Shown here one piece after another: positions 54,088 to 62,947 of a stretch of DNA of 64,000 nucleotides. This stretch comes from Inquilinus sp. KBS0705 (GTDB lineage Bacteria; Bacteroidota; Bacteroidia; Sphingobacteriales; Sphingobacteriaceae), in contig VCCI02000002.1 in assembly GCA_005938025.2 (NCBI GenBank), positions 248,001 to 312,000 of the forward strand, written 5' to 3'. Position 1 is the first letter of the stretch. The number at the start of each line of letters is the position of its first letter. A model generated the notes under the pieces. It worked only from the letters and a program-made list of their open reading frames with translations, was not told the origin of the DNA and did no database searches. The translations under genes were made by a program, and so were the position numbers.

Positions 54088-55122
54088 ATGTTAAAAACGG
54101 GTACTTGTTTGTTTTTTTTAGTATCGCTTGCATTTAGCCTATCGGTAAATGCACAAACTACCGATACTGTAAAAAAAGATACTGTTAAAATTGATACCGG
54201 CCTGCTCAATAACATGAGGCTGTTGCCCAAAAAGAACGCTATACCGGTAGCGGTTACCCCCCTGCAAATACAACAAGAGCTGATACCGGTAACCATGCTT
54301 GATTATAAAATGATCTATTGGAAAAAGAGCATCGTATTCGGGCTTAATTTTAGCCAGTCGGCATTTAGCAGCAACTACAGTGCGGGTGGTGTTACGGCGG
54401 TAGCCCTGGGTACCAACTTTATTTACCATACCGAGTATAACAAGGCCCCCTTTAGTTATGTATCCGAACTTAACCTAACCTATGGGGTATCAAAAAACAA
54501 AGGCCAGGGCAAGCGTAAAACCAACGACCGTATTTATTTTGATAACAAGCTGGCATCACAACTATCCAAACACTGGTACTTTTTCGGCGCGTTAACCTTC
54601 GAGTCGCAGTTTGACAAGGGTTTTAACTATGTCTATACCGACCCGGCAACTGGTATAGTATCAAACACGCCGGTATTGATCTCTAATTTCATGTCGCCGG
54701 GTTATTTAACCGAGTCGATAGGTTTTGAATACAAGCCCACCACCTACTTCGATCTGCGTTTAGGTACAGGTACCGCCAGGCAAACATTTGTTTTAGATAA
54801 AAACATCATCAGGTACCAGCCCGATAATTATGGCGTAGACTCCTTACACACTATTAAAAACGATCTGGCTTTCCAGGTAGTGGCGTTGTTTGATAAGGAT
54901 ATCATGAAAAACATCCATTTAAACACCCGCTACGCATTGTTTATCCCCTATGGCCAATCGTTGCAGTATATTACCCACCGTGTAGATATGATATTATCTG
55001 CACGTGTAAATAAACTGATCAACGTAACTATTAACGGCACCATGCTGTACGATAAGAACACCGCCCGCGATGTTCAGGCTACCGAAGGCTTGGCGCTGGG
55101 GGTGTTGTATAAGTTCCCGTAA
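54088..55122 (+). CDS. DUF3078 beta-barrel-like protein
   Basis: A 344-residue protein with a signal peptide (MLKTGTCLFFLVSLAFSLSV ending at NAQ). The rest matches DUF3078 (WKKSIVFGLNFSQSAFSSNY, GVTAVALGTNFIYHTEYN) and has regular amphipathic strands like an outer-membrane barrel. Function unknown. Confidence 0.85.
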   Translation: MLKTGTCLFFLVSLAFSLSVNAQTTDTVKKDTVKIDTGLLNNMRLLPKKNAIPVAVTPLQIQQELIPVTMLDYKMIYWKKSIVFGLNFSQSAFSSNYSAGGVTAVALGTNFIYHTEYNKAPFSYVSELNLTYGVSKNKGQGKRKTNDRIYFDNKLASQLSKHWYFFGALTFESQFDKGFNYVYTDPATGIVSNTPVLISNFMSPGYLTESIGFEYKPTTYFDLRLGTGTARQTFVLDKNIIRYQPDNYGVDSLHTIKNDLAFQVVALFDKDIMKNIHLNTRYALFIPYGQSLQYITHRVDMILSARVNKLINVTINGTMLYDKNTARDVQATEGLALGVLYKFP

Positions 55123-55137
55123 GGTATAGCTCCGGTA

Positions 55138-57591
55138 TTATTTCTTCTTTTTACGCAAGCTTTGATAATCGATATAGTACAGTACTTTAACCGAAAAGTT
55201 ATTGTTTTGCGGCTGGTTATACGTGTCTTTTAAATTATAGTAATAATCGTGCGCGGCTATGTTGTTGTATGACTGTGCCGACTGTTTCCAGGCCAAACTG
55301 ATCTCGCTACCCGGAGAGAACTGCCAAACGTATATCATATCAATATTCCAGATGTTGTAGTTTTGGTTAACATCGTGGTCAAAATCATCAGTTGTAGGGG
55401 CTATAAGGGATCCATCCTTACGCAGCGAAAAGAATTGTTTATAATTCACTTTAGACCAATAGTGCCTAAGCCTTAAATTAAGCCCCATTACATTACTAAA
55501 GGTATATTTTACATTAAAGATATTGTCGACAGTGCGCACATCGCGCAAACCAAAAACAGAGGCAGTACCATCGGTAGTAATAGTGGCAAAGCCAACGCTG
55601 TTGTTACGCGGGCTAATGGTAACATCGCTGCCGAAAGAGAAGCGGTTGCTTACGCGGTAGGTGTAAAACAACTCCAGGTCAGTTCCGGTGCCGTTATATC
55701 GGTTAGCCCATTGGTTGCCCAGCCAAAAGCCGCCCCAAAGCTGTTTAGCCTGGCTGGTGCGCAGGTTCCAGTTTAGTATAAAGGTTTCCGGGCGTTTAAA
55801 AACAAGGCCGGCTGTGCGTGATTCATAAAAATCGTTGCTGTTTAAACGCACATGTCCGTTAATATTGGCATACCAGTTATTTTTAAAGTTGGCAAAGCCC
55901 CCAAAGTTTTGGTTAAAGGCCTGGTATGACGATGGCTGGTACCTTACTGAATAATAAGTATTGGTCCAGATGCCCCATTGGGTAAATATCCATTTGGGTT
56001 TGTATTCGGCATACTGCAGGTTAAGCTGGTTATCTATGTAATTAGCATTGGTGTAATAGCCAAGGTCGTTAGCGTCATATTTATCGCTGGCAAGGTCCTG
56101 TACCACGTTCCAGGTAAAGTTGCCGGATGTTTTACCTCCGCTAACTTCATAACTGTAGCCGGTTTGTGTAGGCGTTTGGCTGGCGGCTTGGTAAAACTTG
56201 TTACTTAAAAAACCAAAACCCGACAGGTTGTAAGTGTTCTTTTTGTTATTAAGGTTAAATACAAACCCGCCCACATCGGCATTATAATCTTTACCAAAGC
56301 GGTAAACATTCGTATTAATAAACGTAACCGCCGAGTTGTTTTTTAAGTTTTGATCCAACACAATGATGTTGTAGTTGGTTAACGGGCTGGTTTGTACCTG
56401 CCGCCTGTTGCCAATGCTATCCTCAATGGTGGCATACGCGGTGTTGGTAATGCCGTTAAATACGCCTATACCCAGGCCTTTTGCCGTACGGCCGCTAAAC
56501 TTAAAGGCGTTTATCAGTTTAGTTTCGGTAGGGTTTTTTATAACCGATTCGCCCGGTTTAAGCCCTGCGTAGGCATTACTATAATCAATTGGCGAGCCGC
56601 CCACCCTGCGCGAATAAAATAAATTGCCTTTGTTAAACAATTCGGTACCCTCGGTAAAAAACGACCGGTTTTCGTTGTATTTTACCTCAAACGGGGTAAG
56701 GTTCAATATCTTATTATCAGATTGTACCTGCCCAAAATCGGGTATCAGGGTAAGGTCTAAAGTAAAGCTTTCGTTGATGCCGTATTTTACATCCATCCCA
56801 CCGTTAACCGATGTAGTGGTATTAGCCACACCCGCCGTATTGTATGGGTAATGGTTTACATAGGTAGAAAAGTAAGGATAAAACGCAAGGCGCACGGGTG
56901 GCTCCAGTTTTTGTAAGCCGCTTAGCTCGCCTTCCTGGTTTATAAGGCCATTCTTTTTAGGGTCAACCTCGTTCCACCATAATTGCTTTTGCTCGTTTAC
57001 GCGCTTGCGTATCAGATTCATGCCCCAGGTTTGAATATCCTTTTTGGCAAAGCGCAGTGCCGAGTAAGGTATACGCATTTCGGCGGTCCAACCTTGCGCG
57101 TCTATCTTAGCCTGGCTGGTCCAAACGGCGTTCCAGGTTGGGTCTTCAATGTTGCCGTTGGGGTTAGGCGCATACTTGGCGTCAAACTGGCCATTGGTTG
57201 TGGTCACAAAAAAGCCCGAGCCATTTATACCATCCTTGTAAGTATCAAAAATCACCCCTATAAAATCGGCGGTGCCTACGTTGTCGCGGGTAGCAAACTC
57301 GCGGGCAATTTGGCTGGGGTCGCTTTCGTACATTCGGGCCGATATGTAAATAGCATCGTTATCGTATATAAACTTCACCTCGGTGCGGTTCTCATTTTTT
57401 TCGTGCAGACCGGCGGTGGGTTGTAGTTCAACAAAATCGGTAGCTATGGGCACATTCTCCCAGGCCTTATCATCCAATACGCCATCAATTTTTGGCGGGG
57501 TATTGGTTTTAACGGCAATAATACGTTTTGGTGCCTGGGCAAGGGCCGATAGGGTAACAAAGGATAATAAAACGGTAGTAAAAATTCTCAT
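55138..57591 (-). CDS. DUF5916 outer-membrane protein with CBM9-like N-domain
   Basis: An 817-residue secreted protein with a signal peptide (about 1-19). Residues about 25-230 are a carbohydrate-binding family 9-like domain (KIDGVLDDKAWENVP, TEVKFIYDNDAIYISARMYE, WTAEMRIPYSALRF). The remainder is a DUF5916 beta-barrel (PDFGQVQSDNKILNLTPFEV). It may bind carbohydrate or peptide at the surface. A TTG one codon upstream is the only alternative start. Confidence 0.9.
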   Translation of the reverse strand: MRIFTTVLLSFVTLSALAQAPKRIIAVKTNTPPKIDGVLDDKAWENVPIATDFVELQPTAGLHEKNENRTEVKFIYDNDAIYISARMYESDPSQIAREFATRDNVGTADFIGVIFDTYKDGINGSGFFVTTTNGQFDAKYAPNPNGNIEDPTWNAVWTSQAKIDAQGWTAEMRIPYSALRFAKKDIQTWGMNLIRKRVNEQKQLWWNEVDPKKNGLINQEGELSGLQKLEPPVRLAFYPYFSTYVNHYPYNTAGVANTTTSVNGGMDVKYGINESFTLDLTLIPDFGQVQSDNKILNLTPFEVKYNENRSFFTEGTELFNKGNLFYSRRVGGSPIDYSNAYAGLKPGESVIKNPTETKLINAFKFSGRTAKGLGIGVFNGITNTAYATIEDSIGNRRQVQTSPLTNYNIIVLDQNLKNNSAVTFINTNVYRFGKDYNADVGGFVFNLNNKKNTYNLSGFGFLSNKFYQAASQTPTQTGYSYEVSGGKTSGNFTWNVVQDLASDKYDANDLGYYTNANYIDNQLNLQYAEYKPKWIFTQWGIWTNTYYSVRYQPSSYQAFNQNFGGFANFKNNWYANINGHVRLNSNDFYESRTAGLVFKRPETFILNWNLRTSQAKQLWGGFWLGNQWANRYNGTGTDLELFYTYRVSNRFSFGSDVTISPRNNSVGFATITTDGTASVFGLRDVRTVDNIFNVKYTFSNVMGLNLRLRHYWSKVNYKQFFSLRKDGSLIAPTTDDFDHDVNQNYNIWNIDMIYVWQFSPGSEISLAWKQSAQSYNNIAAHDYYYNLKDTYNQPQNNNFSVKVLYYIDYQSLRKKKK

Positions 57592-57725
57592 CAATGGGGG
57601 CTAATAGTTGGCTATAAGATGCGCGAAAATGCACAAGCGTTACAGTTTATTTTGTTAAATGTTAGTTAACGAGTGTTAAAAAGTGTTTTATTACAATCTA
57701 TTTAAGCCGAATTGTTTCAAAATCA

Positions 57726-57733
57726 TAACTTTG
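57726..57733 (+). promoter_or_regulatory. -7 element of ffh (TAACTTTG)
   Basis: TAACTTTG fits TAnnTTTG, 25 bases before the ATG. The -33 element is not clear. Confidence 0.45.
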
Positions 57734-57758
57734 TGTCCTCAAAAATTAATAAAAAATA

Positions 57759-59084
57759 ATGTTTGAAAATCTTTCGGATAAGCTCGACAGAGCGTTTAAA
57801 GTACTAAAAGGCCAGGGATCGATCACTGAAATTAACGTGGCCGAAACCATGAAGGAGATACGCAAAGCGCTCCTGGATGCCGACGTAAACTATAAAACAG
57901 CAAAAAGCTTTACAGATGATGTAAGGCAAAAAGCAATAGGCCAAAATGTGTTAACCGCCGTTTCGCCGGGTCAGTTATTAACCAAGCTGATGAACGACGA
58001 GCTTACAGCCCTTATGGGCGGCATCACAGCCGACCTGGAACTAAAGGCATCGCCTACCATCATTTTAATTGCGGGCCTAAATGGTGCCGGTAAAACCACC
58101 TTTACGGGCAAGCTGGCCAATTACCTAAAAACACAAAAGGGCAAAAAGCCATTATTGGTTGCCGATGATATTTACCGCCCCGCGGCTATTGACCAATTGC
58201 AGGTACTGGGCCAGCAAATAGGCGTGCCGGTTTATGCCAACCTGGAATCGAAAGACCCGGTAGCTATTGCCCTTGAAGGTATTGCACAAGCCAAGCGCGA
58301 GGGCAACAACGTGGTAATTATTGATACCGCCGGCCGTTTAGCTATTGACGAAGCCATGATGGTGGAGATTGAGCAGGTAAAAAAAGCCACTACCCCGCAC
58401 GAAATTTTATTTGTGGTAGATAGCATGACCGGCCAGGATGCCGTAAACACCGCCAAGGTGTTTAACGACCGCCTTGACTTTACCGGTGTGGTGTTAACCA
58501 AGCTGGATGGCGACACCCGTGGTGGTGCCGCGCTGTCTATCAAATCGGTTGTAAACAAGCCTATTAAATTTATTGGTACCGGCGAGAAGATGGAAGCGTT
58601 GGACGTTTTCCACCCGGATCGTATGGCATCGCGTATTTTGGGCATGGGCGATGTGGTATCGTTAGTAGAGCGCGCGCAACAACAATTTGACGAGAAAGAA
58701 GCCGCCGAACTGCAAAAGAAGATACGTAAGAACAAATTCGACTTTAACGATTTTTACGGGCAAATACAGCAGATCAAAAAAATGGGTAACATGAAAGATC
58801 TGATGGGGATGATACCAGGCGTTGGTAAAATGATGAAGGATGTAGAAGTGAGCGATGATGCCTTTAAATCGATAGAGGCCATTATACAAAGCATGACGCC
58901 GAAGGAAAAGGAAAACCCCGACCTGATAAACCCAAGCCGCCGTAACCGCATAGCCAAAGGCTCGGGAACCGATTTGCAGGAAGTTAACCGCCTGATGAAA
59001 CAGTTTGACGATATGCGCAAGGTGATGAAACAAATGAGCAACCCAGCAGCCATGGCCAACATGATGCGCAGGATGCCTAAGTAA
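57759..59084 (+). CDS. ffh: Signal recognition particle protein Ffh
   Basis: A 441-residue SRP GTPase. The N domain, G domain with GLNGAGKTT (106-114) and DTAGRLA, and the Met-rich M domain (about 310-441, ending NPAAMANMMRRM) are complete. It brings ribosomes with membrane proteins to FtsY. The gene has a terminator right after it. Confidence 0.97.
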   Translation: MFENLSDKLDRAFKVLKGQGSITEINVAETMKEIRKALLDADVNYKTAKSFTDDVRQKAIGQNVLTAVSPGQLLTKLMNDELTALMGGITADLELKASPTIILIAGLNGAGKTTFTGKLANYLKTQKGKKPLLVADDIYRPAAIDQLQVLGQQIGVPVYANLESKDPVAIALEGIAQAKREGNNVVIIDTAGRLAIDEAMMVEIEQVKKATTPHEILFVVDSMTGQDAVNTAKVFNDRLDFTGVVLTKLDGDTRGGAALSIKSVVNKPIKFIGTGEKMEALDVFHPDRMASRILGMGDVVSLVERAQQQFDEKEAAELQKKIRKNKFDFNDFYGQIQQIKKMGNMKDLMGMIPGVGKMMKDVEVSDDAFKSIEAIIQSMTPKEKENPDLINPSRRNRIAKGSGTDLQEVNRLMKQFDDMRKVMKQMSNPAAMANMMRRMPK

Positions 59085-59104
59085 ATATCCCTTTGAAAAT
59101 AATG

Positions 59105-59132
59105 AAGCCCCTACAGTAGTTGGGGCTTTTTA
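59105..59132 (+). terminator. Terminator of ffh
   Basis: Stem AAGCCCC (59105-59111) with GGGGCTT (59122-59128), loop of 10, followed by a T-run. Confidence 0.85.
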
Positions 59133-59168
59133 TTTGTGGCAATAATTTACAACGTGTATATTAAGGCT

Positions 59169-59948
59169 ATGAAAATACTGCTACTTGCGTTTACCCTAAT
59201 GGTAGCCGCTAAACTGGATGCCCAGACTATATCGGTGGTGAAAAATGATGGTAGCCTAAAAGAGGTTTATAATGTGTTAAAAACAGATACGGCTATTCGG
59301 GAAGGTGAATATACCCGGCTTGTTGGCGGGCGCGCGTTGTCTCCAATTGTTGCAGGCTATTATCACAATAACTTAAAAGACAGCCTGTGGCAATACTTTT
59401 ATAGCAATGTTTTAATAGGCGAGGGACATTATAAGAACGGAGAGAAAGTAGGCATTTGGACGGGATACACCCGCGGTTTCGAACGATTAAAATACGATTT
59501 CAGCAAAGATTCGTTAATTACATACATCCCGGCTAAGCTTGACTCCACATTGTTATTTAGGCCCATTACAACAAATAGCGCGGTAAGCTTAGACAGGTGG
59601 CCTATATATATAAACGGGATGGCCACGTTTACCCTTTTATTGATGAAAAACGCCCGCTATCCCGCACTTGCGCTTGAAGCTAATAAACAAGGCGAAGTAA
59701 TACTAACCTTTACAATTAATGAACATGGTACAGCAGGAAACTATCGAATCAAAAATAAAATAGGCTATGGAATTGATGACGAGGTGCTAAGGGTAATGAA
59801 GCAGTTGGACGGAGCGTGGGTACCGGGAACGGTAAAGGGTAAGCCGGTGGCTGTAGAATGCGAAATGCCTTTTTTGTTTGAGATTAATCCGCCTGCAAAT
59901 GTAGTTCACAGGCCGAACCAAATTGTTGTAACCGCAATAAGCCGATAA
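59169..59948 (+). CDS. TonB C-terminal domain protein
   Basis: A 259-residue exported protein (signal peptide about 1-20, ending DAQ). The middle has YwqK/MORN-like repeated phrases (VAGYYHNNLKDSLWQYFYSN, GHYKNGEKVGIWTGY). The C-terminal 90 residues match a TonB domain (YPALALEANKQGEVILTFTI, PVAVECEMPFLFEI). It may transduce energy or bind an outer-membrane protein, though no N-terminal membrane anchor of classic TonB type is visible. Confidence 0.78.
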   Translation: MKILLLAFTLMVAAKLDAQTISVVKNDGSLKEVYNVLKTDTAIREGEYTRLVGGRALSPIVAGYYHNNLKDSLWQYFYSNVLIGEGHYKNGEKVGIWTGYTRGFERLKYDFSKDSLITYIPAKLDSTLLFRPITTNSAVSLDRWPIYINGMATFTLLLMKNARYPALALEANKQGEVILTFTINEHGTAGNYRIKNKIGYGIDDEVLRVMKQLDGAWVPGTVKGKPVAVECEMPFLFEINPPANVVHRPNQIVVTAISR

Positions 59949-60051
59949 AATTTAAAAGACTTTTTGTCCCCTTAGTATCCCCGGTATCGGCCCCTGTAGA
60001 GGCGCGATACTTCGCGACTTGAACCACTAAACCCACTCATTTCTTTTGTCC

Positions 60052-60082
60052 CCTCAGGGTCTCCGGGTACGGGACCCTGAGG
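60052..60082. repeat. 10-bp hairpin next to palindrome copy 4
   Basis: CCTCAGGGTC (60052-60061) pairs perfectly with GACCCTGAGG (60073-60082), loop of 11. Confidence 0.7.
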
Positions 60083-60095
60083 TCTTAAGGAGAAG

Positions 60096-60220
60096 TGTCA
60101 TCTCGACGAAGCAAGGCTGGACTGGGCACCGGGGGCGAGGAGAGATCTTGTTCATTATGAAAAGTTTGCCGCCTGTCTTTCGAACAAGATCTCTCGTCGC
60201 TGCGCTCGCTCGAGATGACA
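60096..60220. repeat. Dispersed imperfect palindrome, copy 4
   Basis: A 125-bp element: left TGTCATCTCGACGAAGC, right (complement TGTCATCTCGAGCGAGCG), inner GAGAGATCTTGTTC on both sides. It is of the same subtype as copy 1. Confidence 0.8.
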
Positions 60221-60316
60221 TTGGTTTCTTTGTATTGGTGAATAAAAACTCACTCGCTAAACATGTATATACCTCTGCTATCATTTATAATTAAAACATT
60301 TTCACTATCATTACCT

Positions 60317-61900
60317 ATGCGTAAATCCTTCCTTATCCTTACCGTGCTTGCATTTACACAATTTGCAAAGGCCCAGCAGCCGGGCGCTGTTATTGATGTG
60401 CAGCACTATAAGTTTGCCATTACCCTTAACGATGCCGATAACAACATAAAAGGCACCGCCGGCATAACCCTAAAGTTTTTAAAATCAACCAATAAGTTTA
60501 CATTCGACCTGGCTAAAAAGAACGCGGCCGGTAAAGGCATGCTAATTACCTCGTTAAAAGAGAACGGCAAGCCACTGCATTTTGTGCAGGATAGCGATAA
60601 GGTAGAGATAAGCGCCATCGGTAAGGTAAACACCACGCATACCTATGTGATAAAATACGAAGGCATCCCGTCGGACGGGTTGATCATATCGACTAACAAG
60701 CACGGGCACCGTACCTTTTTTGGCGATAACTGGCCCAATCGCGGCCACAACTGGCTGCCCCTGGCCGACCACCCTGCCGACAAAGCTTCGGTAGAGTTTA
60801 TAGTGACTGCCCCGGCCCACTACCAGGTAATAGCCAACGGCTTAAAAACAGAGGAGAAGGCTTTGCCCAAAAAACAAAAATTAACCCACTGGAAAGAAAC
60901 CGCCCGGCTGCCTACCAAAGTAATGGTAATAGGCGTTGCCGATTTTGCCATAGACCGCCCCGGCACGCCCAACGGCATCCCTGTTTATACGTATGTATTC
61001 CCAGAAGATAAGGCAGTAGGCTTTAAGAACTATGCCGTAGCCACTAAAGTAATTCCCTTTTACTCAGAAAAGATAGATCCGTTTGCTTATAAAAAACTGG
61101 CGAATGTACAGTCGAAAACCATATTTGGCGGCATGGAGAACGCCGGGGCTATTTTTTATTATGAAAACTCGGTTTTAGGCCAGGGAATTGAGCCCCTTAT
61201 GGCGCATGAGATAGCCCACCAGTATTTTGGCGACGCGGTTAGCGAAAAGGACTGGCCGCATGTATGGCTTAGCGAAGGTTTTGCCACCTACATGACCAAT
61301 TGCTACATGGAGAGCCGTTATGGTGTTGATACGCTAAAGGCGGCCGAAAGGGCCGATAGAAAAACGGCGCTAAGCTTTGAGAAGCAATACAAGGCCCCGG
61401 TGGTTGACACCGCATACAAGGGCGCGCTAATGAATATATTAAGCGCAAACCCCTACCAAAAAGGGGGCTGGGTGCTGCACATGCTTCGCCGTAAAATTGG
61501 CGATGGGGCTTTTTGGAAAGGGATAAGCACCTATTACAAAAAATACAGCGGTGCCAATGCCAATACCGACGATTTTAGGGTAGCCATGGAACAAGCCAGC
61601 GGACAGGATCTGAAAGTGTTTTTTAAACAATGGCTGCGCACCGCCGGGCACCCGGATTTGGATATCAACTGGAAATATAACCCGGCCACCAGCAGCGTTG
61701 ATATACAGGTAGAACAACAACAGGATGCGTTGTTTACCTTCCCGCTGGAGATAAGCGTAAACGGCAAGGTGTACAAATCAGACATCAGCCAAAAAACTAC
61801 CGCCATTGCAATAGCCTCAACCACGGCCCAAAACACCGTTTTGGTTGACCCTAATGTTAATTTATTTGCCAGCTATATAGTAAACGGGGAGAAAAAGTAA
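60317..61900 (+). CDS. M1 family aminopeptidase
   Basis: A 527-residue secreted zinc peptidase. Signal peptide about 1-21 (MRKSFLILTVLAFTQFAKAQ). Exopeptidase motif GGMEN at 271-275, HEIAH at 297-301 and the third ligand Glu320 in WLSEGFATY. The C-terminal part is short compared with classic aminopeptidase N. The ATG at 60317 gives the signal peptide; a longer frame from 60263 does not. Confidence 0.93.
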   Translation: MRKSFLILTVLAFTQFAKAQQPGAVIDVQHYKFAITLNDADNNIKGTAGITLKFLKSTNKFTFDLAKKNAAGKGMLITSLKENGKPLHFVQDSDKVEISAIGKVNTTHTYVIKYEGIPSDGLIISTNKHGHRTFFGDNWPNRGHNWLPLADHPADKASVEFIVTAPAHYQVIANGLKTEEKALPKKQKLTHWKETARLPTKVMVIGVADFAIDRPGTPNGIPVYTYVFPEDKAVGFKNYAVATKVIPFYSEKIDPFAYKKLANVQSKTIFGGMENAGAIFYYENSVLGQGIEPLMAHEIAHQYFGDAVSEKDWPHVWLSEGFATYMTNCYMESRYGVDTLKAAERADRKTALSFEKQYKAPVVDTAYKGALMNILSANPYQKGGWVLHMLRRKIGDGAFWKGISTYYKKYSGANANTDDFRVAMEQASGQDLKVFFKQWLRTAGHPDLDINWKYNPATSSVDIQVEQQQDALFTFPLEISVNGKVYKSDISQKTTAIAIASTTAQNTVLVDPNVNLFASYIVNGEKK

Positions 61901-62053
61901 AGTAAGAGTATTTAATTGGGAATAGTAATAGGCGCAAGGTTCCATGACCTGGCTTTGTAGATGGACAAATACCAAAGCGTTGCAGTTTGCATCCGAGTGA
62001 TCCAACAGATAACCAATTGGAATCCAATCAGACTTAAAGTTTTTATCAATCTT

Positions 62054-62425
62054 ATGAGCAAACTCACCAAAAACCAACCCTTAATTGCGTTTCTTATTTT
62101 AATAATGGCTTTTTATGCTCAGTATAGATCATATAAAAGAGACTCAGACTACAATTTGTATAAATGCAAAACAAAACAATTAGCATTACGCGGCATTATT
62201 GATAACATCAGCACACGGTCAAATTACATGCAAGCCCACCTAAAAAACACAGACAGAAACGCTTTCTTTAGTTTAAACATAGCTTCGGTAAAGGAAGTTA
62301 AGGGCTTCCCTGAAGATTATATTTACCAGGTGGGCGACTCGATCATAAAAAAATCCGGCGAAAAAGAATTTACAATAAAGAGGGGCAAGAATATAGCAGT
62401 TTTTATACTGGATTGTGATGATTAA
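62054..62425 (+). CDS. Small membrane-anchored protein
   Basis: A 123-residue protein with one N-terminal helix (about 9-22) and a polar C-terminal part (DYIYQVGDSIIKKSGEKEFTI). No domain is recognised. The ATG at 62054 is preferred, since the 31 upstream codons carry no family sequence. Confidence 0.5.
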   Translation: MSKLTKNQPLIAFLILIMAFYAQYRSYKRDSDYNLYKCKTKQLALRGIIDNISTRSNYMQAHLKNTDRNAFFSLNIASVKEVKGFPEDYIYQVGDSIIKKSGEKEFTIKRGKNIAVFILDCDD

Positions 62426-62434
62426 TCGTACTAC

Positions 62435-62524
62435 GTCATTGCGCGAAGCGGTAGCGACAAAGTAATCATCAATAGAAAAGTCGGCTACAAGCATGTCGAT
62501 GATTGCTTCGTACCTCGCAATGCC
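62435..62524. repeat. Dispersed imperfect palindrome, copy 5
   Basis: A 90-bp element: GTCATTGCGCGAAGCGGTAG left, (complement) GGCATTGCGAGGTACGAAGC right. Confidence 0.75.
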
Positions 62525-62557
62525 GATTTGGAGGGGCGGCATGTTCATCTCCCCAGT

Positions 62558-62688
62558 GCTGGTGCGCGCGTGTCGCGCGTTCCGCCAAGCACATTTTGTA
62601 TAAACGAACTTCCCGGCAATGGTTTAATCATGCCGCCAACCTGCTGAAATGCGACATATTGGAGAACGCGCGACACGCGCGCACCAGC
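62558..62688. repeat. GC-rich element with 25-bp perfect inverted ends
   Basis: Arms 62558-62582 and 62664-62688 are exact reverse complements (they contain GGTGCGCGCGTGTCGCGCG) and enclose 81 bases of normal composition. It lies between palindrome copies 5 and 6 and looks like a miniature inverted-repeat element. Confidence 0.8.
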
Positions 62689-62713
62689 GACGGCTTCGTC
62701 ACCTCTCCACCAC

Positions 62714-62792
62714 GTCATTGCGCGGAGCGGTAGCGACAAAGCAATCTCCCGCGCTTTGCATCAAGGGAGATTGCTTCGTTCCTCGCAAAGAC
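62714..62792. repeat. Dispersed imperfect palindrome, copy 6
   Basis: A 79-bp element: GTCATTGCGCGGAGCGGTAG left; (complement) GTCTTTGCGAGGAACGAAGC right; inner CAATCTCCC and GGGAGATTG. Confidence 0.8.
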
Positions 62793-62822
62793 GGTTTGGT
62801 TATTTAGCGTCTGTTCCACCAT

Positions 62823-62913
62823 GTCATTGCGCGGAGCGATAGCGACAAAGCAATCTCCGCGCTTTGCATGAACGCTTTGCATCAAGGGAGATTGCTTCGT
62901 ACCTCGCAAAGAC
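62823..62913. repeat. Dispersed imperfect palindrome, copy 7
   Basis: A 91-bp element, close kin of copy 6 with an extra 12-base block (AACGCTTTGCAT) in the loop. It stops about 34 bases from the gltX stop codon. Confidence 0.8.
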
Positions 62914-62947
62914 GCTTTATTAATTTTTTTCTTGACCGTGAAAATGA

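Larger units (their letters stand above)
59949..60316. other. Gene-free region with repeats
   Basis: A 368-base gap between the TonB-domain gene and the M1 peptidase. It holds the hairpin at 60052-60082, the palindrome 60096-60220 and a short imperfect palindrome (AGGCGCGA, TAC, TTCGCGACT; about 60000-60019). The small open frames here are shadows of the repeats. Confidence 0.7.
62426..62947. other. Gene-free repeat cluster before gltX
   Basis: A 522-base gap with no supported gene. It holds palindrome copies 5, 6 and 7 and a 131-bp element with 25-bp inverted ends. Confidence 0.8.

Noticed and set aside
58232-58735. 167-codon minus-strand open frame inside ffh
   Set aside because: Antisense shadow of ffh with high Ser and Thr; no motif.
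60046-60294. Open frames on both strands over palindrome copy 4
   Set aside because: The sequence is an inverted repeat and reads open both ways; no ribosome-binding site or family.
62503-62733. Open frame of 76 codons over the inverted-repeat element
   Set aside because: It is made of the repeat sequence in reading frame; an overlapping open frame exists on the other strand. No start context or family match.
62715-62909. Open frame of 64 codons on the minus strand
   Set aside because: It is written entirely in palindrome copies 6 and 7.
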